From: Pseudorasbora parva
Taxonomy: Eukaryota > Chordata > Actinopteri > Cypriniformes > Gobionidae
DNA: 64,000 bases
Assembly: GCF_024679245.1 (NCBI RefSeq)
Contig: NC_090191.1
Span: forward strand, 6,209,267 to 6,273,266
Direction: 5' to 3'
The notes under the pieces: model-generated
Database searches by the model: none
What the model saw: the letters and a program-made list of their open reading frames with translations, nothing else
Told to the model about the DNA's origin: nothing
Position numbers and translations under genes: made by a program
Part shown: positions 11,161 through 22,949 of the stretch, in pieces
Layout: the number at the start of each line of letters is the position of its first letter
How positions within the stretch are numbered: the first letter of the stretch is position 1

Positions 11161-11891
11161 TAATGAACTAATATATCTTCTATGTTTGTTAGCCCACAAC
11201 TATCTTACGATACGGTTGATTTTCCCACATGTCCTAAACAGAGTTTATTATAACAGCTACAAGCTACAACTCAGCTCACTTTCCGCCGCGCCATATGTAG
11301 TAATACGTTTGAATGAGCCTGTCCTTGGTCGTGCAAGGGATGTGGCCAAAGATGTAACTGTTTCAAGAGATGATAAAATATTTCTTAAAACCCCACATAA
11401 ATGTGCGCTCATGCTCTTTTAAACTCATTTAATTATCTATCCAGAAAAGACACTGATCAACAGAACAATTTTATTTTTTATAATACATTATAATCACTCC
11501 AAAAAACATGATGACCTACATTATGAGCTGCACTTCTTTGCGTGCTTAGCTTTTCACTTCGCAGCCCCAAAGAAGGTGTTTGTTTCAGCACCATCATAAT
11601 TCAGGGAGTTAAACTAAAGAAAGTCAGCTGCTGAAAGTAGCATTTTTACATTTTCAGTCCCCATCTTTTCGTAGCCTCCATTCAGAAGGTGGGATCCATT
11701 TTGAAACGGCGACATTAATTGGTTTCATACAGGTGAGTTTCATCTAAATCTAAAGGACAGTGCCTAGTATTTTGCTGCCCATCTTAATTGGTGGACTTTA
11801 GCGTATAGGGGATGTTATGGTTATGGTTTCAAGTATTCAACATTGTACATTACATTTATATTGTGTGTTTACAGTGTTTGGTTAGTTTTTC
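11161..11891. other. Intergenic, nothing recognised
   Basis: No domain, repeat terminus or splice pattern was seen. The small ORFs have no recognisable motif. Confidence 0.4.
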
Positions 11892-11894
11892 TTA

Positions 11895-13073
11895 AGCCCC
11901 GTTTCCACCAAAATTACCCGGAACAATTTGTACCAGGAACTTTTTTACAGGAACTTTTCTTCCCCCCAGACCTACAACTGTCTGCGTTTCGACCGCGATC
12001 TAAAGTTCCGAGAAGATTAGGCAAATTAGTCCGGTGATAGGACTGCGCGCGAATGTTCCTCCAAGTCAGTGAAGGACATGTCTTACTGCAGTAATCATTT
12101 TTGTGTGTACCAATTGAAAGATGGACTATTTACATGAGACGTTATCTAAACCGATCTGGTGTTTACATGTGATGACTTTCAAGCACAATCATTTTGTCAC
12201 ATGCAGTTTGTCTGCCGCATCAAAAATGTCAACGCTGTTTTCTCCAGCAGGCAGCTGGAGTGTGTTTACTGTAGCCATAGCAACTCTTAACGGCCACCAG
12301 TATTATTTATAGCTATTTATTTGTTGTAAAGTGTAATAATCATCTCAAAAAAAAAAATGTTCTGTCAGGTGCAGTTAAAGTAAAAACTGCCTGGGGCAAT
12401 ATACGCTGTGTCATTACTCCAACATTATCTTCATAACTTACGAAATAAAAAGTTTACCCCTCCGAAAAATTAACTTTCCTCTCTTGTCAACATGAGCGTG
12501 GCGCGCGCTTAAAAGTAATCGGTCAGGTCGTTTACATGGTGAAAAAAAAATGAATAACGAGTATGGAAGAGATTCAATTGTGCTGCTTTTGCTGGTTATG
12601 TATAGGTTTACTAAGGTAATTAACAACGACAGAAAAGAGCACTAATATGCAGATTCAGCAGCATGCAGCATATTCAGAAAGCTTGTAAAGCTAGATTTAA
12701 AATGACAATGTATATTATTATCAGCTATTACGGACATTGCACGTGAGATGGCTGAGACGAACGTGGCGCGCGCTATCAGACAGAGCACAAGACTGATATT
12801 TACTGAACGAGACTGAACCTCGCAAGACTTTTAAAAATGCCTGTTGAAATAAAATGCTGCTTGATCTTAACCAATCAGCATGTTCAGCGCCCAAGTCCCG
12901 CCCTCAAAAATTCCTGAACTTTGAAAAAGTACTACCTCGCGAGCAGGGCCGTTTGGAGGGGGAAATATTTACCCGGAACTTCATTTAGACCCTGGTTCCT
13001 GCGGTCTAAACACACGAAGTACCACCCAAAGTTCCTGGTTCCTGGGTAAAGTTCCTGCGGTGGAAACGGGGCT
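11895..13073. mobile_element. PIF/Harbinger non-autonomous element
   Basis: The left terminus AGCCCCGTTTCCACC and right terminus GTGGAAACGGGGCT are inverted repeats flanked on both sides by TTA (11892-11894 and 13074-13076). A 3-bp TTA/TWA duplication is diagnostic of PIF/Harbinger elements. Extended subterminal symmetry includes ACCCGGAAC and GTTCCTGGTAC-type motifs. The 1.18-kb body has no transposase or Myb-like ORF. Confidence 0.8.
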
Positions 13074-13076
13074 TTA

Positions 13077-13715
13077 CATGCAAAATTGTAATTATAAGTA
13101 GCAGACATTGCTGCTCTAAGTACCCTCTGGAGGGGTTTCACAAGAGAGCACAAAGTGTGCTATTATTCATGATCATTTGATTTTCTGTTATAATCTTTTT
13201 GGCCGGTGTGCCCTTCTAGGCCCTTATAAGTGAAAACTGGTGTAAAAACTGTAAATGTTGACGGTAAATGGAAGTGCAGTTGGTGAAAGTGAGTGTACCT
13301 GAGGATGACATGGTTAGGCCTGTTGCAATATATAAATAACCATCTGATCACGATTATTGTATTCTTTTATAGGCCTACGTATGGCACAATGGGAGAGTTA
13401 TGGACTTATAGAAATAGACAAGCACCGATTAAGTTTTTGTGCAATATATTCAGTCATTTGAAGCCATTCCTTAGTTTAATGTGAGGGAAAGGAGACTATT
13501 TACATCTTTCAATTAAAGTTGACAGAAACTTGTCTTCCCTCTGCTGCGGCTGTCAATCATTCTCTGCTCAGCATTCAAACTAATTTTTAATGCCTTCTAA
13601 CACTACACTAAAACACAGAAACACAAAAGCTGTGTCCTTCGAAGGATGCTCAGACTTTAGCCTTCATAGGATTTCTAATTAAGCTACCAGGTGTTCCCTA
13701 TTACCGCAAACAGTG
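13077..13715. other. Intergenic, nothing recognised
   Basis: The stretch is AT-rich with no coding or repeat signal that I can name. Confidence 0.4.
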
Positions 13716-14000
13716 GCTGCGTTCGGAACCGCATACCTTCTTACTATATAGTATGGAAAAAGCAGTAGGCGAGCGAATGTCCGAATCCTTAGTATTCATA
13801 AAAGAGTAGGCGAGAACTACCGGGGGTTTGGACTATTTCTCGCGAGATTCGGACGTGCGTGTACTTAAGTTGCGTCCGAATATGTCTACTAACCTACTAT
13901 ATAGTAGGCGATAACAGTACGTGAAAGGAATAGTATGTTCGAAACCTCAGTAATCATAAAAGAGTAGGCGAGAAATCCCCGTGTGAGATACTGCGCTCCG
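13716..14000. repeat. GCTGCGTTCGGAA / ACTATATAGTA repeat fragment
   Basis: GGCTGCGTTCGGAACCGCATAC near 13719 is followed by palindromic ACTATATAGT and TACTATATAGTAGG motifs (about 13743 and 13897) and repeated AGAGTAGGCGAGAA segments (about 13803 and 13961). The repeated units suggest a non-autonomous DNA element, but the opposite terminus was not found. Confidence 0.5.
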
Positions 14001-14560
14001 CCCAGATTGTGAAGCACTCATCGTCGGATACTTTTCTATCCCTGCCTTCCCATAAGGCCACAGGAAAGGAAACGTCAGGTGAAGGAAAATGATGCGGGTG
14101 TTTTCAAACGTGAGTATTAACAACTAAAATCACGATTCTCTTGTGTTCAAATCACATTTGTTGAGCTTCTGTAGAGTAAACTTTTGAATTGTTGAAGGTG
14201 TAAAGTTGTCTGAATAGTTGTGATTGTGCTGTTAAAACACGTTTTATTGTGTATAGCTAACAGGGGAGCTCCAGTAACACACATAGGCTACATCTCCAAA
14301 GTATTGCAGATGAGCACATCACAACTCAACATAAGTTATCAATTTAATTTGTCCATTAGTACTGTTGATAAACTGAGGAACATTTACACATCAGCAACTA
14401 CATATAAATGTAGTAGTGAACATAAATCACATAGGTAACGTTAATCTTGTCTGATGTTACAGGGACAGAAGAGCTTGTGTGTGTGTGTGTGTTAATCTGG
14501 TGGAGAGCGGCTGATGAAGGAATGCTGTCCTCAAAGGCTTTGAGTCAGTATATTACAGAA
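14001..14560. other. Intergenic with a short GT microsatellite
   Basis: A (GT)n tract lies at about 14476-14491. No gene or element was recognised. Confidence 0.4.
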
Positions 14561-14562
14561 AT

Positions 14563-15010
14563 GAATAAAACAGTTTTCCACAGTCCATTTTAAATTAGCC
14601 TTGGTTCAGAGAAAACGCCTGCGCTTCTGGTTCGTGTTTATATATGGCTTCTTTTTTTGACCTATAGACTTTTAGCCGGCAACAGCGAACGGCACAGTGG
14701 ATTGTGTTCACCAACAATGTTTTCTGGAAGTATTCCTGAGCCCATGTTGTGATTTCCATTACAGTAGCATTCCTGAATGTGATGCAATGGCGTCTAAGGG
14801 CCCGAAGATCATGGACATCCAGTATAGTTTTCCGGCCTTGACCCTTATGCACAGAGATTGTTCCAGATTCTCTAAATCTTGGATATTATTCATTGTAGAT
14901 GATGATAACTTTAAACTCATCGCAATTTTTCTCTGAGAATCTCCTTTCTTATATTGCTCCACTATTTTTCGACACAGCATTGGGAGAATTGGTGATCCTC
15001 TGCTCATCTT
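14563..15010 (-). pseudogene. Truncated Tc1-like transposase relic
   Basis: Read on the minus strand, the N-terminal part of a Tc1-type transposase is clear: KIVEQYKKGDSQRKIAMSLK (helix-turn-helix; about 14910-14985), then in a different frame GRKTILDVHDLRALRRHCI (about 14785-14840; second HTH), WAQEYFQKTLLVNTIH and FLxTKANLKWTV (to about 14565). A frameshift lies near 14870 and a TGA replaces a tryptophan near 14600. The copy stops at KWTVENC, before the first catalytic aspartate, so no DDE domain remains. Confidence 0.85.
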
Positions 15011-15039
15011 GACTTCTGAGAGACACTGCAACTCTGAAA

Positions 15040-15345
15040 AGCTCTTTTTTATACTTAATTATGTTGCCAATTGACCTAAAAAGGTGCAAATTGGTCCTCC
15101 AGCTGTTCCTTATATGTACATTGAACTTTTCCGGCCTCTTATTGCTACCTGTTCTGTTCCATCTTTTATGGAATGTGTAGCTCTCATGAAATCCAAAATA
15201 AGCCAATATTTGGCATGCATTTCAAAATGTATCATTTTCAACATTTGATGTTATCTATATTATATTGTGAATAAAATAAAAGTTTATGAGATTTCTAAAT
15301 TATTACACAACTTTTTTATTCACATTTTGTACAGCTTTCTGCATC
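15040..15345 (+). mobile_element. 3' end of a mariner/Tc1-type element
   Basis: The segment running from TTGCCAATTGACCTA to the TTTTTTATTCACATTTTGTACAG region resembles the non-coding 3' part of a common fish Tc1/mariner family. It abuts the truncated minus-strand transposase, and only this end survives. The call rests on recognition of the sequence, not on a mapped TIR pair. Confidence 0.45.
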
Positions 15346-15424
15346 CCCTAATCTAAAGTCTAAACTATTCATCACACATAAACATGTTTCATATAATTTA
15401 GCAATGTTTTCATATAGATCTCTG

Positions 15425-15544
15425 GACATCACAATGACCCATTCTGTTTACAAGTCTGTGAACTAAAAGATTTATGAAATCATGATGTATCTTCCTCTTC
15501 CATTTCATTCAGATCACAACTCTCCACTTTAAATTGCATCAGGT
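15425..15544 (-). pseudogene. Relic ZNF terminal exon (linker part only)
   Basis: On the minus strand an acceptor-like CCTTAG is followed by ACCTGATGCAATTTAAAGTGG, then a stretch encoding ESCDLNEMEEED and stops. This is the start of a FiNZ-ZNF last exon ([19 protein letters not shown] in intact genes). No fingers follow. It lies 250 bp downstream of ZNF-B on the same strand, consistent with a tandem-duplicated and decayed neighbour. Confidence 0.75.
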
Positions 15545-15789
15545 CTAAGGCGGGGGAAAAAACTAGTCTAAAGTCTAAACTATTTATCACACAAACATGT
15601 TTCATTTCATTTATAGATCTCCCTGTTAAAAGTTATGTGTATAACATGATCTAATGAGCTTATCAGTAAGTAAAGACGCTCTGACATACTTGACTTTGCA
15701 TAAACAACGTAAATCAAGGGCGTAGGTACAGCTTCCAAATCAGTTTTACATATGAACTACTTTAGAAATGTATAAATGTTTTCTTTATT

Positions 15790-16715
15790 CTATTTCTCCC
15801 CAGTGTGAATTTTCATGTGGGATTTAAGGTTTCCATCCTGACTGAAACTGTCTCTACAGTGAGGGCAGATGAAAGACTTCTCTCCAGTGTGAATTTTCAT
15901 GTGGGATTTAAGGTTTTCATCTCGACTGAAACTCTTCCCACACTGAGGGCAGATGAAAGACTTCTCTCTAGTGTGAATTCTCATATGGGCTTTAAGGTTT
16001 CCATTTCCACTGAAACTCTTTCCACACTGAGGGCACGTGAACGGCTTCTCCGCAGTGCAAATTGTCATTGGGCATTTTGAATGTTCGTTTTGACTGAAAC
16101 TCTTTCCACACTGAGGGCAAGTGAAAGGCTGCTCTCCAGTGTGAACCCTCATGTGGACTTGAAGGCTGGCCTTTAGACTGAAACTCTTCCTACACTGTTG
16201 GCAAGAGTAAGGCTTCCGAACCGCACTGTGACTATCCATGTGGTATTTAAGGTGTGCTATTTGCCTGAAACTCTTTCCACACTGTTGGCAGGAGTAAGGC
16301 TTCTCTCCAGTGTGAATTTTCATATGAACTTTAAGGTTTCCTTTTTGATTAAAAGTCACTCCACACTGTTGGCAGGTGTAAGGCCTTTCTCCAGTGTGAA
16401 TTCTCATGTGGGTTTTAAGGTTTCCTTGGTAATCGAAAGTTATTCCACACTGTTGGCAGGGGTGACGCTTCCTTCTAGTGTGAACTCTCATGTGGACTTG
16501 AAGTTTAGAATGCTTTTTGAAGCATAGTCCACACAGATGGCAGGGGAAATTACCTATAGTCCCTGTCTTTTGAGCCCTTTTTCCTGAAGTAGTTTTTTCA
16601 GTCTGTGAGCAATTGAAAGATTTTTCTTCAGTTATTAAATCATTATGTATCTTGTCCTGATCTTTCTCTTCTATTTCATTCAGATCTTGACTCTCCTCTT
16701 TCAACGCCATCAGGT
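15790..16715 (-). CDS. ZNF-B: C2H2 zinc-finger terminal exon, 9 fingers (one broken)
   Basis: This is the last exon of a C2H2 zinc-finger gene. The acceptor AG reads on the minus strand just above 16715 and the exon starts ACCTGATGGCG, giving DLMALKEESQDLNEIEEKD in the usual phase. A Ser/Lys-rich linker (SQTEKTTSGKRAQKTG) precedes nine finger units. Fingers 1-5 and 7-9 keep both cysteines and both histidines. Finger 6 keeps CPQC but has lost both zinc-binding histidines (SKCPMTIC), so it should not fold normally. Finger 1 uses an unusual THTRRKRHP linker. The last three fingers are close copies (NLKSHMKIH). The stop comes directly after HTGEK. No acidic N-terminal exon is found immediately upstream, so this may be an orphan exon or use the exon near 37.2 kb. 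Confidence 0.85.
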
Positions 16716-17009
16716 CTAAGGCAAAAAAAGACAAATTAATCCCAGTTTAGTGCCACATAGCAGCAGACATCAAAACATTTAAACACGTGTTCAGTGTCCA
16801 TTTTTCAACAGAAACAGCTAATTGTTTATTTCTGGAAAATATTAAAGACTACCTAGAAAAGACCTAAAGCAAACTTTTTATACTCTTAATCATGAAGTTC
16901 GTTAATCTCAATTAACATTAACATTCAAATTTTTCTGAACAAGCTCTAAACTGAATAAAATCATATCTGTCCAGGAGAAAGCAATGAGTTTGCATAGAGC
17001 TCTGGATGT

Positions 17010-17071
17010 CACGTGACCCATTCTCTTTACAAAATCTGTGAACTAAAAGATTTTTCTTCAGTTATAAAATC

Positions 17072-17116
<45 letters not shown>

Positions 17117-17160
17117 CCTCTTTCATTTCATTTAGATGACGACCGATCTTTAAAGAGCAT
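17010..17160 (-). pseudogene. Second relic ZNF linker exon, interrupted by a TA microsatellite
   Basis: On the minus strand the block reads HLNEMKEE, is broken by a (TA)n tract at about 17078-17111, then reads DFITEEKSFSSQ with stops. The flank ACCCATTCTCTTTACAAA...CTGTGAACTAAAAGAT is shared with the relic at 15425-15544, so both derive from the same duplicated exon. Confidence 0.65.
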
Positions 17161-19060
17161 ATTGCAGGTTAAATTTCTTTCAAGATGAATACATAACCTT
17201 GCATGAAAATGCCATATGAAAAGGTAATGCAGGATTTAAAATGTTTTTAAAGACATAAGAGCATAAACTTATTAGCTAAAGGGGCCGTTTTGTTGGCTGT
17301 TTGTAAAAAACAGAGTCCACAGGTTTTCTAAAAAAAGGAAGCGTTCACTTTACACAGTGGATTATCATCCCAGCGATATGATGGAGTTCAACATTGCAAT
17401 AAAATAATGTATTGTTAAAGGATAATATTAAATGATATAACACACACGCAATGCTTCTTTGTTGTTATTTTACATGAATCAATTTCAACATTGATGAATA
17501 CAAAGTATATAGGCTACATAAACACAAATGCATAATCTCACACTTTAAAAAAAAAGTCTGGAATTATGTGCTGATAATGTAAATATTTTATTCATGTCAT
17601 GTATATGTACATTCAAGTTCACTCAAATACTCAAAATGTCATCACACTATTGGTGAATCAGCACAAAATAAACCCAAACACAGAATGAGTGAAGAAAGGA
17701 TCACAGGAAACACACAATACTAACATTATACTGTCTGTGGCTCGGCCGCGGCGGGAGATGTGACAGTCATGGATCCGTCAGAGATGCAGCTTGAAGAAAA
17801 CGTGTACTGTGCGTAACTAAGGCGTACACTTACTGTGCAGTCACAAGAGCTTTCGTGTTAAACAGAGACTGGAGCTTTCAATGATGCTGCTATAGCTTAA
17901 GATAGAAAAAAATATTTGTGTGCAAATGATTTGTCGTTTGTGTGTGTGTATCTGGTATGTATCCACGCTGTATGGTTGCAGCCACTGAGCTATAGCATAA
18001 TAATACTCATAGATCTAGCCTATGTGACATGGTTGTGCATGATTTGGCAATAGGGGACAGCCATACGCTGGTGAAAATCAGGCACATGCTCCATGATGTC
18101 CACATGAGAGAGAAAAATCTTCTGCGAGCTCATATGACAGCAAAAATCGCATGTGTACGCCCGGCTTTAACGTTTAGTGTGGACGGATATTAACGAGCGT
18201 GACTTATGCTGCCTGATGGTCAAAACTTATTATTAGTTTCTGTTTTTGGTATCAATACTCCTAGATGACCTATACCAGCTTTGTGAGTGCCTGATACATG
18301 ATAATTATTTGTAAAGTATTTTAATCTGAGCACAGTGTTCATATGCTAGCGTATATAACGTTATGAGCTAACTGGTCTCTCACCTGCTCGGTTTTCCACT
18401 TTCTCCTCACAACACAACAACTCAATTCATCTCCTCTAATAGTTGTTCTGTCTAATCCTGGCCTGTCCCTTATTGTGTGTCCTAATTGCATGGCTGTGGT
18501 CTGCCATATGAGTATTAATAAACATTGAACATAAGATTAACGTAAATCTAATTACTAGTCTTCTCCACTAGATGTCCCCCATCTGCCTTGCGTGATCTTA
18601 CAAAGGAGCAAGAGGCGCACATCTTTTAACCATTCAGTGTTTAAACGGCAGCTTCGCCTTTTGATGGAACCATTTGATGTGACAGAGCACACAACCGCTA
18701 AAAATAGATCACATACACGCAAATGCTTGCCTTGCATTAGGATCAAACTTGAGCAGCGCAGGATCAATAATTCAAAACCTAATAGCTTATATTATAAACA
18801 GATTTCCTCAAATAATAGTTAGTCCACAGTCAACTTAAGTCAGCACGTCAAGGTATTGTTGTCTGTTACCACGGCAACTACGTGTCCAGGAATTAACCAT
18901 AGACTGTAAAAAATGAACGCATTTCTCATCTATGAAAAATAAATGCACACATGACAAAAAGCGACAAAATCGCAAGAAAAGCTTGTCGTGTTGTGAAAAT
19001 TGCTAAAAAAATCATTCAATATCCTTTTTATGTTTTAGAATAAATATATCAAAACATCCA
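17161..19060. other. Intergenic, no gene recognised
   Basis: About 1.9 kb of mixed sequence without a recognisable domain. A short stretch near 17740-17820 is CpG-rich. The phrase CATAGACTGTAAAAAA near 18898 is typical of fish repeats but no full element could be delimited. Confidence 0.35.
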
Positions 19061-19067
19061 TAAAACA

Positions 19068-20606
19068 CAGGTCCTTCTCAAAACATTTGCATATTGTGAA
19101 AAAGTTCATTATTTTCCATTATGTAATGATAAAAATGAAACTTTCAAATATGTTAGATTCATTGCACACCAACTGAAATATATCAGGTGTTTTATTGTTT
19201 TAGTACTGATGATTTTGGCATACAGCTCATGAAAACCCAAAATTCGCTAATTAGCATATTTCATCCGACCAATAAAAGAAAAGTGTTTTTAATACAAAAA
19301 AAGTCAACATTCAAATAATTATGTTCAGTTATGCACTCAATACTTGGTCGGGAATCCATTTGCAGAAATGACTGCTTCAATGCTGCGTGGCATGGAGGCG
19401 ATCAGCCTGTGGCACTGCTGAGGTGTTATGGAGGCCCAGGATGCTTCGATAGCGGCCTTAAGCTCATCCAGAGTGTTGGGTCTTGTCTCTCAACTTTCTC
19501 TTCACAATATCCCACAGATTCTCCATGGGGTTCAGGTCAGGAGAGTTGGCAGGCCAATTGAGCACAGTAATACCACGGTTTTGGCACTGTGAGCAGTTGC
19601 CAGGTCGTGCTGAAAAAAGAAATCTTCATCTCCATAAAGCTTTTCAGCAGATGGAAGCATGAAGTGCTCCAAAATCTCCTGATAGCTAGCTGCATTGACC
19701 CTGCCCTTGATAAAACACAGTGGACCAACACCAGCAGCTGACATGGCACCCCAGACCATCACTGACTGTGGGTACTTGACACTGGACTTCAGGCATTTCC
19801 TTCTCCCCAGTCCTCCTCCATACTCTGGCACCTTGATTTCCGAATGACATGCAAAATTTGCTTTCATCCGAAAAAAGTACTTTGGACCACTGTGCAACAG
19901 TCCAGTGCTGCTTTTCTGTAGCCCAAAAGTGGTTTGACCTGGGGAATGCGGCACCTTTAGCCCATTTCCTGCACACGCTTGTGCACGGTGGCTCTGGATG
20001 TTTCTACTCCAGACTCAGTCCACTGCTTCTGCAGGTCCCCCAAGGTCTGGAATTGGTCCTTCTCCACAATCTTCCTCAGGGTCCGGTCACCTCTTCTCTT
20101 TGTGCAGGGTTTTTTGCCACACTTTTTCCTTCCCACAGACTTCCCACTGAGGTGCCTTGATACAGCACTCTGGGAACAGCCTATTCATTCAGAAATTTCT
20201 TTCTATGTCTCACCCTCTCGCTTGAGGGTGTCAATGACGGCCTTCTGAACAGCAGTCAGGTCGGCAGTCTTACCCATGATTGCGGTTTTGAGTAATGAAC
20301 CAGGCTAGGAGTTTTTAAAAGCCTCAGGAATCTTTTGCAGGTGTTTAGAGTTAATTAGTTGATTCAGATGATTAGGTTAATAGCCCGTTTAATAACCTTT
20401 TCATGATATGCAAATTTTTTTAGATATGAATTTGGGGTTTTCATGAGCTCTATGCCAAAATCATCAGTTTTTAAAACAATAAAAGACCTGAAATATTTCA
20501 GTTGGTGTGCAATGAATCTAAAATATATGAAAGTTTAATTTTTATCATTACATTATGGAAAATAAGGAACTTTATCACAATATGCAATTTTTTTTAGAAG
20601 GACCTG
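19068..20606 (-). mobile_element. Tc1/mariner element with about 200-bp terminal inverted repeats
   Basis: The left end begins CAGGTCCTTCTCAAAA and the right end finishes with the complement TTAGAAGGACCTG followed by TA. The inverted repeats extend about 190 bp inward (shared landmarks: ATTCATTGCACACCAACTGA and GATGATTTTGGCATA). The left flanking TA has become CA. The element is 1.54 kb and carries a decayed transposase on the minus strand. Confidence 0.85.
19337..20277 (-). pseudogene. Tc1/mariner transposase pseudogene
   Basis: The start is MGKTADLTAVQKAVIDTLK at 20277. Recognisable blocks are an HTH region (SAVSRHLSGKSVG), WTVAQWSKVLFSDESKF with the first catalytic Asp, VMVWGAMSAAGVG, FFFQHDLATAHSAK with the second Asp, WPANSPDLNPMENLWD with the catalytic Glu, and the end ISANGFPTKY. 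Defects include at least two in-frame stops in the N-terminal third, a frame change and probable deletion near 19930, another small deletion after AHSAK, and a frameshift near 19465. It cannot encode an active enzyme. Confidence 0.85.
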
Positions 20607-20608
20607 TA

Positions 20609-21024
20609 CTTCAGATCATTTTTTTTAAATAAAGTTGCATCAAAATTGTATTTAACAATTGTATGGATTTGAAATATAAAGATGCTTTCTGTTTTAATGT
20701 ACTCAGGTGTACCTAAAATAAAAAGTTTAATATACAGGTTTGTGGCTCTTCATTTCTTTTTAATTACCCGCTTATGTCCCGCTCTTTTGTATAAATAATT
20801 ATAGTATTTGTATTAAATCTATATTCATTAACACTTTTCTTTGTGTCTGAGAATGTTCTGTTGTATGTCATTTTAAACTCTAAAAGACAAATAAACACAA
20901 TGTTGGAAGAAAAAAAATCCAAAATCGAATCATCTGAACCGGTACCCAGCCCTACTCTGCATAGACCCTCACTTCGAAGAACAGAAGTTGTCAAAAGTAT
21001 GGAAAAAAAGAGACGACCAGGTGC
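20609..21024. other. AT-rich spacer
   Basis: Nothing coding is recognised between the mariner element and the DIRS-like element. Confidence 0.4.
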
Positions 21025-21499
21025 AACGTCTTTTACATATGTAACCCTTGTACCCTGGACTATCACCCCAGCAGGGTAAGAGAACATGGAGATGGGACGT
21101 GGCGTCTCCGCTCCCTCCTTCATAAGTTCCCATTTAGTCTTTCGCCAAAGAATAGGAATCCCTACCAAATTGCCATACCCCGAAGGAGTTACGTGGAGTA
21201 CAATAATGAGCCGTAGCCCGCAACTGAGAAGGGACTCCAGCCCCACTGAAGGGGGGGCTCTCCCAAGGGAAAGACATGGGCTTTCGTAGGAGCAACCATG
21301 GAAAAATATATGGTATCCCCGTAGGGTCACTCATATAACCCCAGCCCAGTACTGGTTCTCAAGGATTCAGCAGCTAAGGGTCTGATGGCAGCCACACACG
21401 GCACCAAGGGTGATGGAGGACTCGACAGAGTTTGCTTCTGGAGAATATAAGCACCGTAGCACAGCAAGCCAGCATAAGCCAGGGCCTCTCAGTGCTTCG

Positions 21500-22300
21500 A
21501 CCCGTTTGAGGTAAGAACACAGGTGTCACCCAGCACGCAGCTCAACAGATGTCTGACAGCAAGTCGCCACATGCCAATGCCCAGGAGGATGCAACACTTC
21601 TATTAGAGTGTGCTCGCAACCTGAGCGAACAGGGGACACCTTGTGCTTGGTAAGCCAAGGTGATGGCATCCACAATCCAGTGGGCCATCCTCTGCTTGGA
21701 GACAGCCTTTCTCTTCTGCTGGCCTCCGTGACAGAAAAAGAGCTGATCCGAGGTCCTGAAGCTTCGTGTTCTATCCACAAAGATCTGCAGAGCACAGAGA
21801 GGACAGAGCAAAGCTAGGGCTGGGTCTGCCTCCTCCAGGGGCAGTGCTTGCAGGTTCACCACCTGATTCCTGAAGGGGAGGTAGGAAACGAGGGCATATA
21901 GCCAGGCCGGGGTCTAAGTACCACATTGGGTGTTACTCGGGCCGAACTCTAGGCACGATTCGTTGACCAAAACTGCCTGCAGGTCCCCTACACTCTCGAT
22001 GGGTCCAACAGCAAAGTCTTCATAGAAAGAATCTTTAGCTCTGCTGACTGCAAGGACTCAAATGGAGCATTCTGAAGTGCTCGGAGCAAGATCCCAAGAG
22101 GATATGGAGGGAGGTTGAGGAGGATTTAATCGTCTCGCCCCCCAGAGGAACCTGACTACCAGGTTATATTTCCCACACTGACTTGCCTTTAGCAAGATCA
22201 TTATAGGTGGATATTACAGCAACATAAACTTTGATGGTGGAGGGTGACAGTCTACACTCCAACTCTTGTTGCAGGAAGGGAAGCACAGACACGATCAAAC
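21500..22300 (-). pseudogene. DIRS tyrosine recombinase fragment
   Basis: On the minus strand the frame FLWGARRLNPPQP (about 22125) leads, with frame changes, to LALLCPLCALQIFVDRTRSF, SKQRMAHWIVDAITLAYQAQ and AHSNRSVASSWALACG. The His of AHSxR and the HWIVDA segment belong to the C-terminal catalytic part of DIRS tyrosine recombinases. The expected AAGWATPxTFxRFY end with the nucleophilic Tyr is lost after DLLSDIC. Nonsense codons (for example near 22060) disrupt the upstream part. Confidence 0.8.
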
Positions 22301-22949
22301 ACCATCGGGGGTCTTCTCGGTGAGTTATGATTCTCATAACTCATAACTAGTGTTTCACGAGTTCACACTTACATAATATAAATGCGTTTTTGGCGTGCCG
22401 TCCGGGGGGAGGGATTCAAGCTCGAACTTGGCCCGAACCCAGAGTACCCCCCCCCCCCCCCCCCCCGTGTAAGTTGTTAGAACTAAAAGAGCAAAATGTG
22501 CAGAAGGGCTGGAGGAGGGATGATGATAAACTGTCAACAGCACAGAGGTAAGACTGCTGCGTGTATATATACACCTCTTGTTGATTAGCTGAGTGCTCTC
22601 CACCTGTGTCAATTATCTGAAAGCCCTCCTCCCGAATCTTTGTTAATAAACATCGTTTCTGTGAAACTCTTTCCACGATGATGACAACTACTTGTATTAT
22701 TTTCAGTATTAATATTCATAATCATTTGTATTATTATTTTTCATCAGACAAAGTGTGCCACACGAGTGTGAAGATTACATTGAGAGGGAAGAAGAACATT
22801 TTTAACACGTAATTACACACGACAGAAATCCTCTGTAAGGAAGAATTGTGTAGCATTATGTTGTTTTTCTACTAATTCCAGAGGTCACAAGTTCTCTATA
22901 AGACATCCATTTTGAACATGAACAAGTTTCTCCATATAAGTATAGTATA

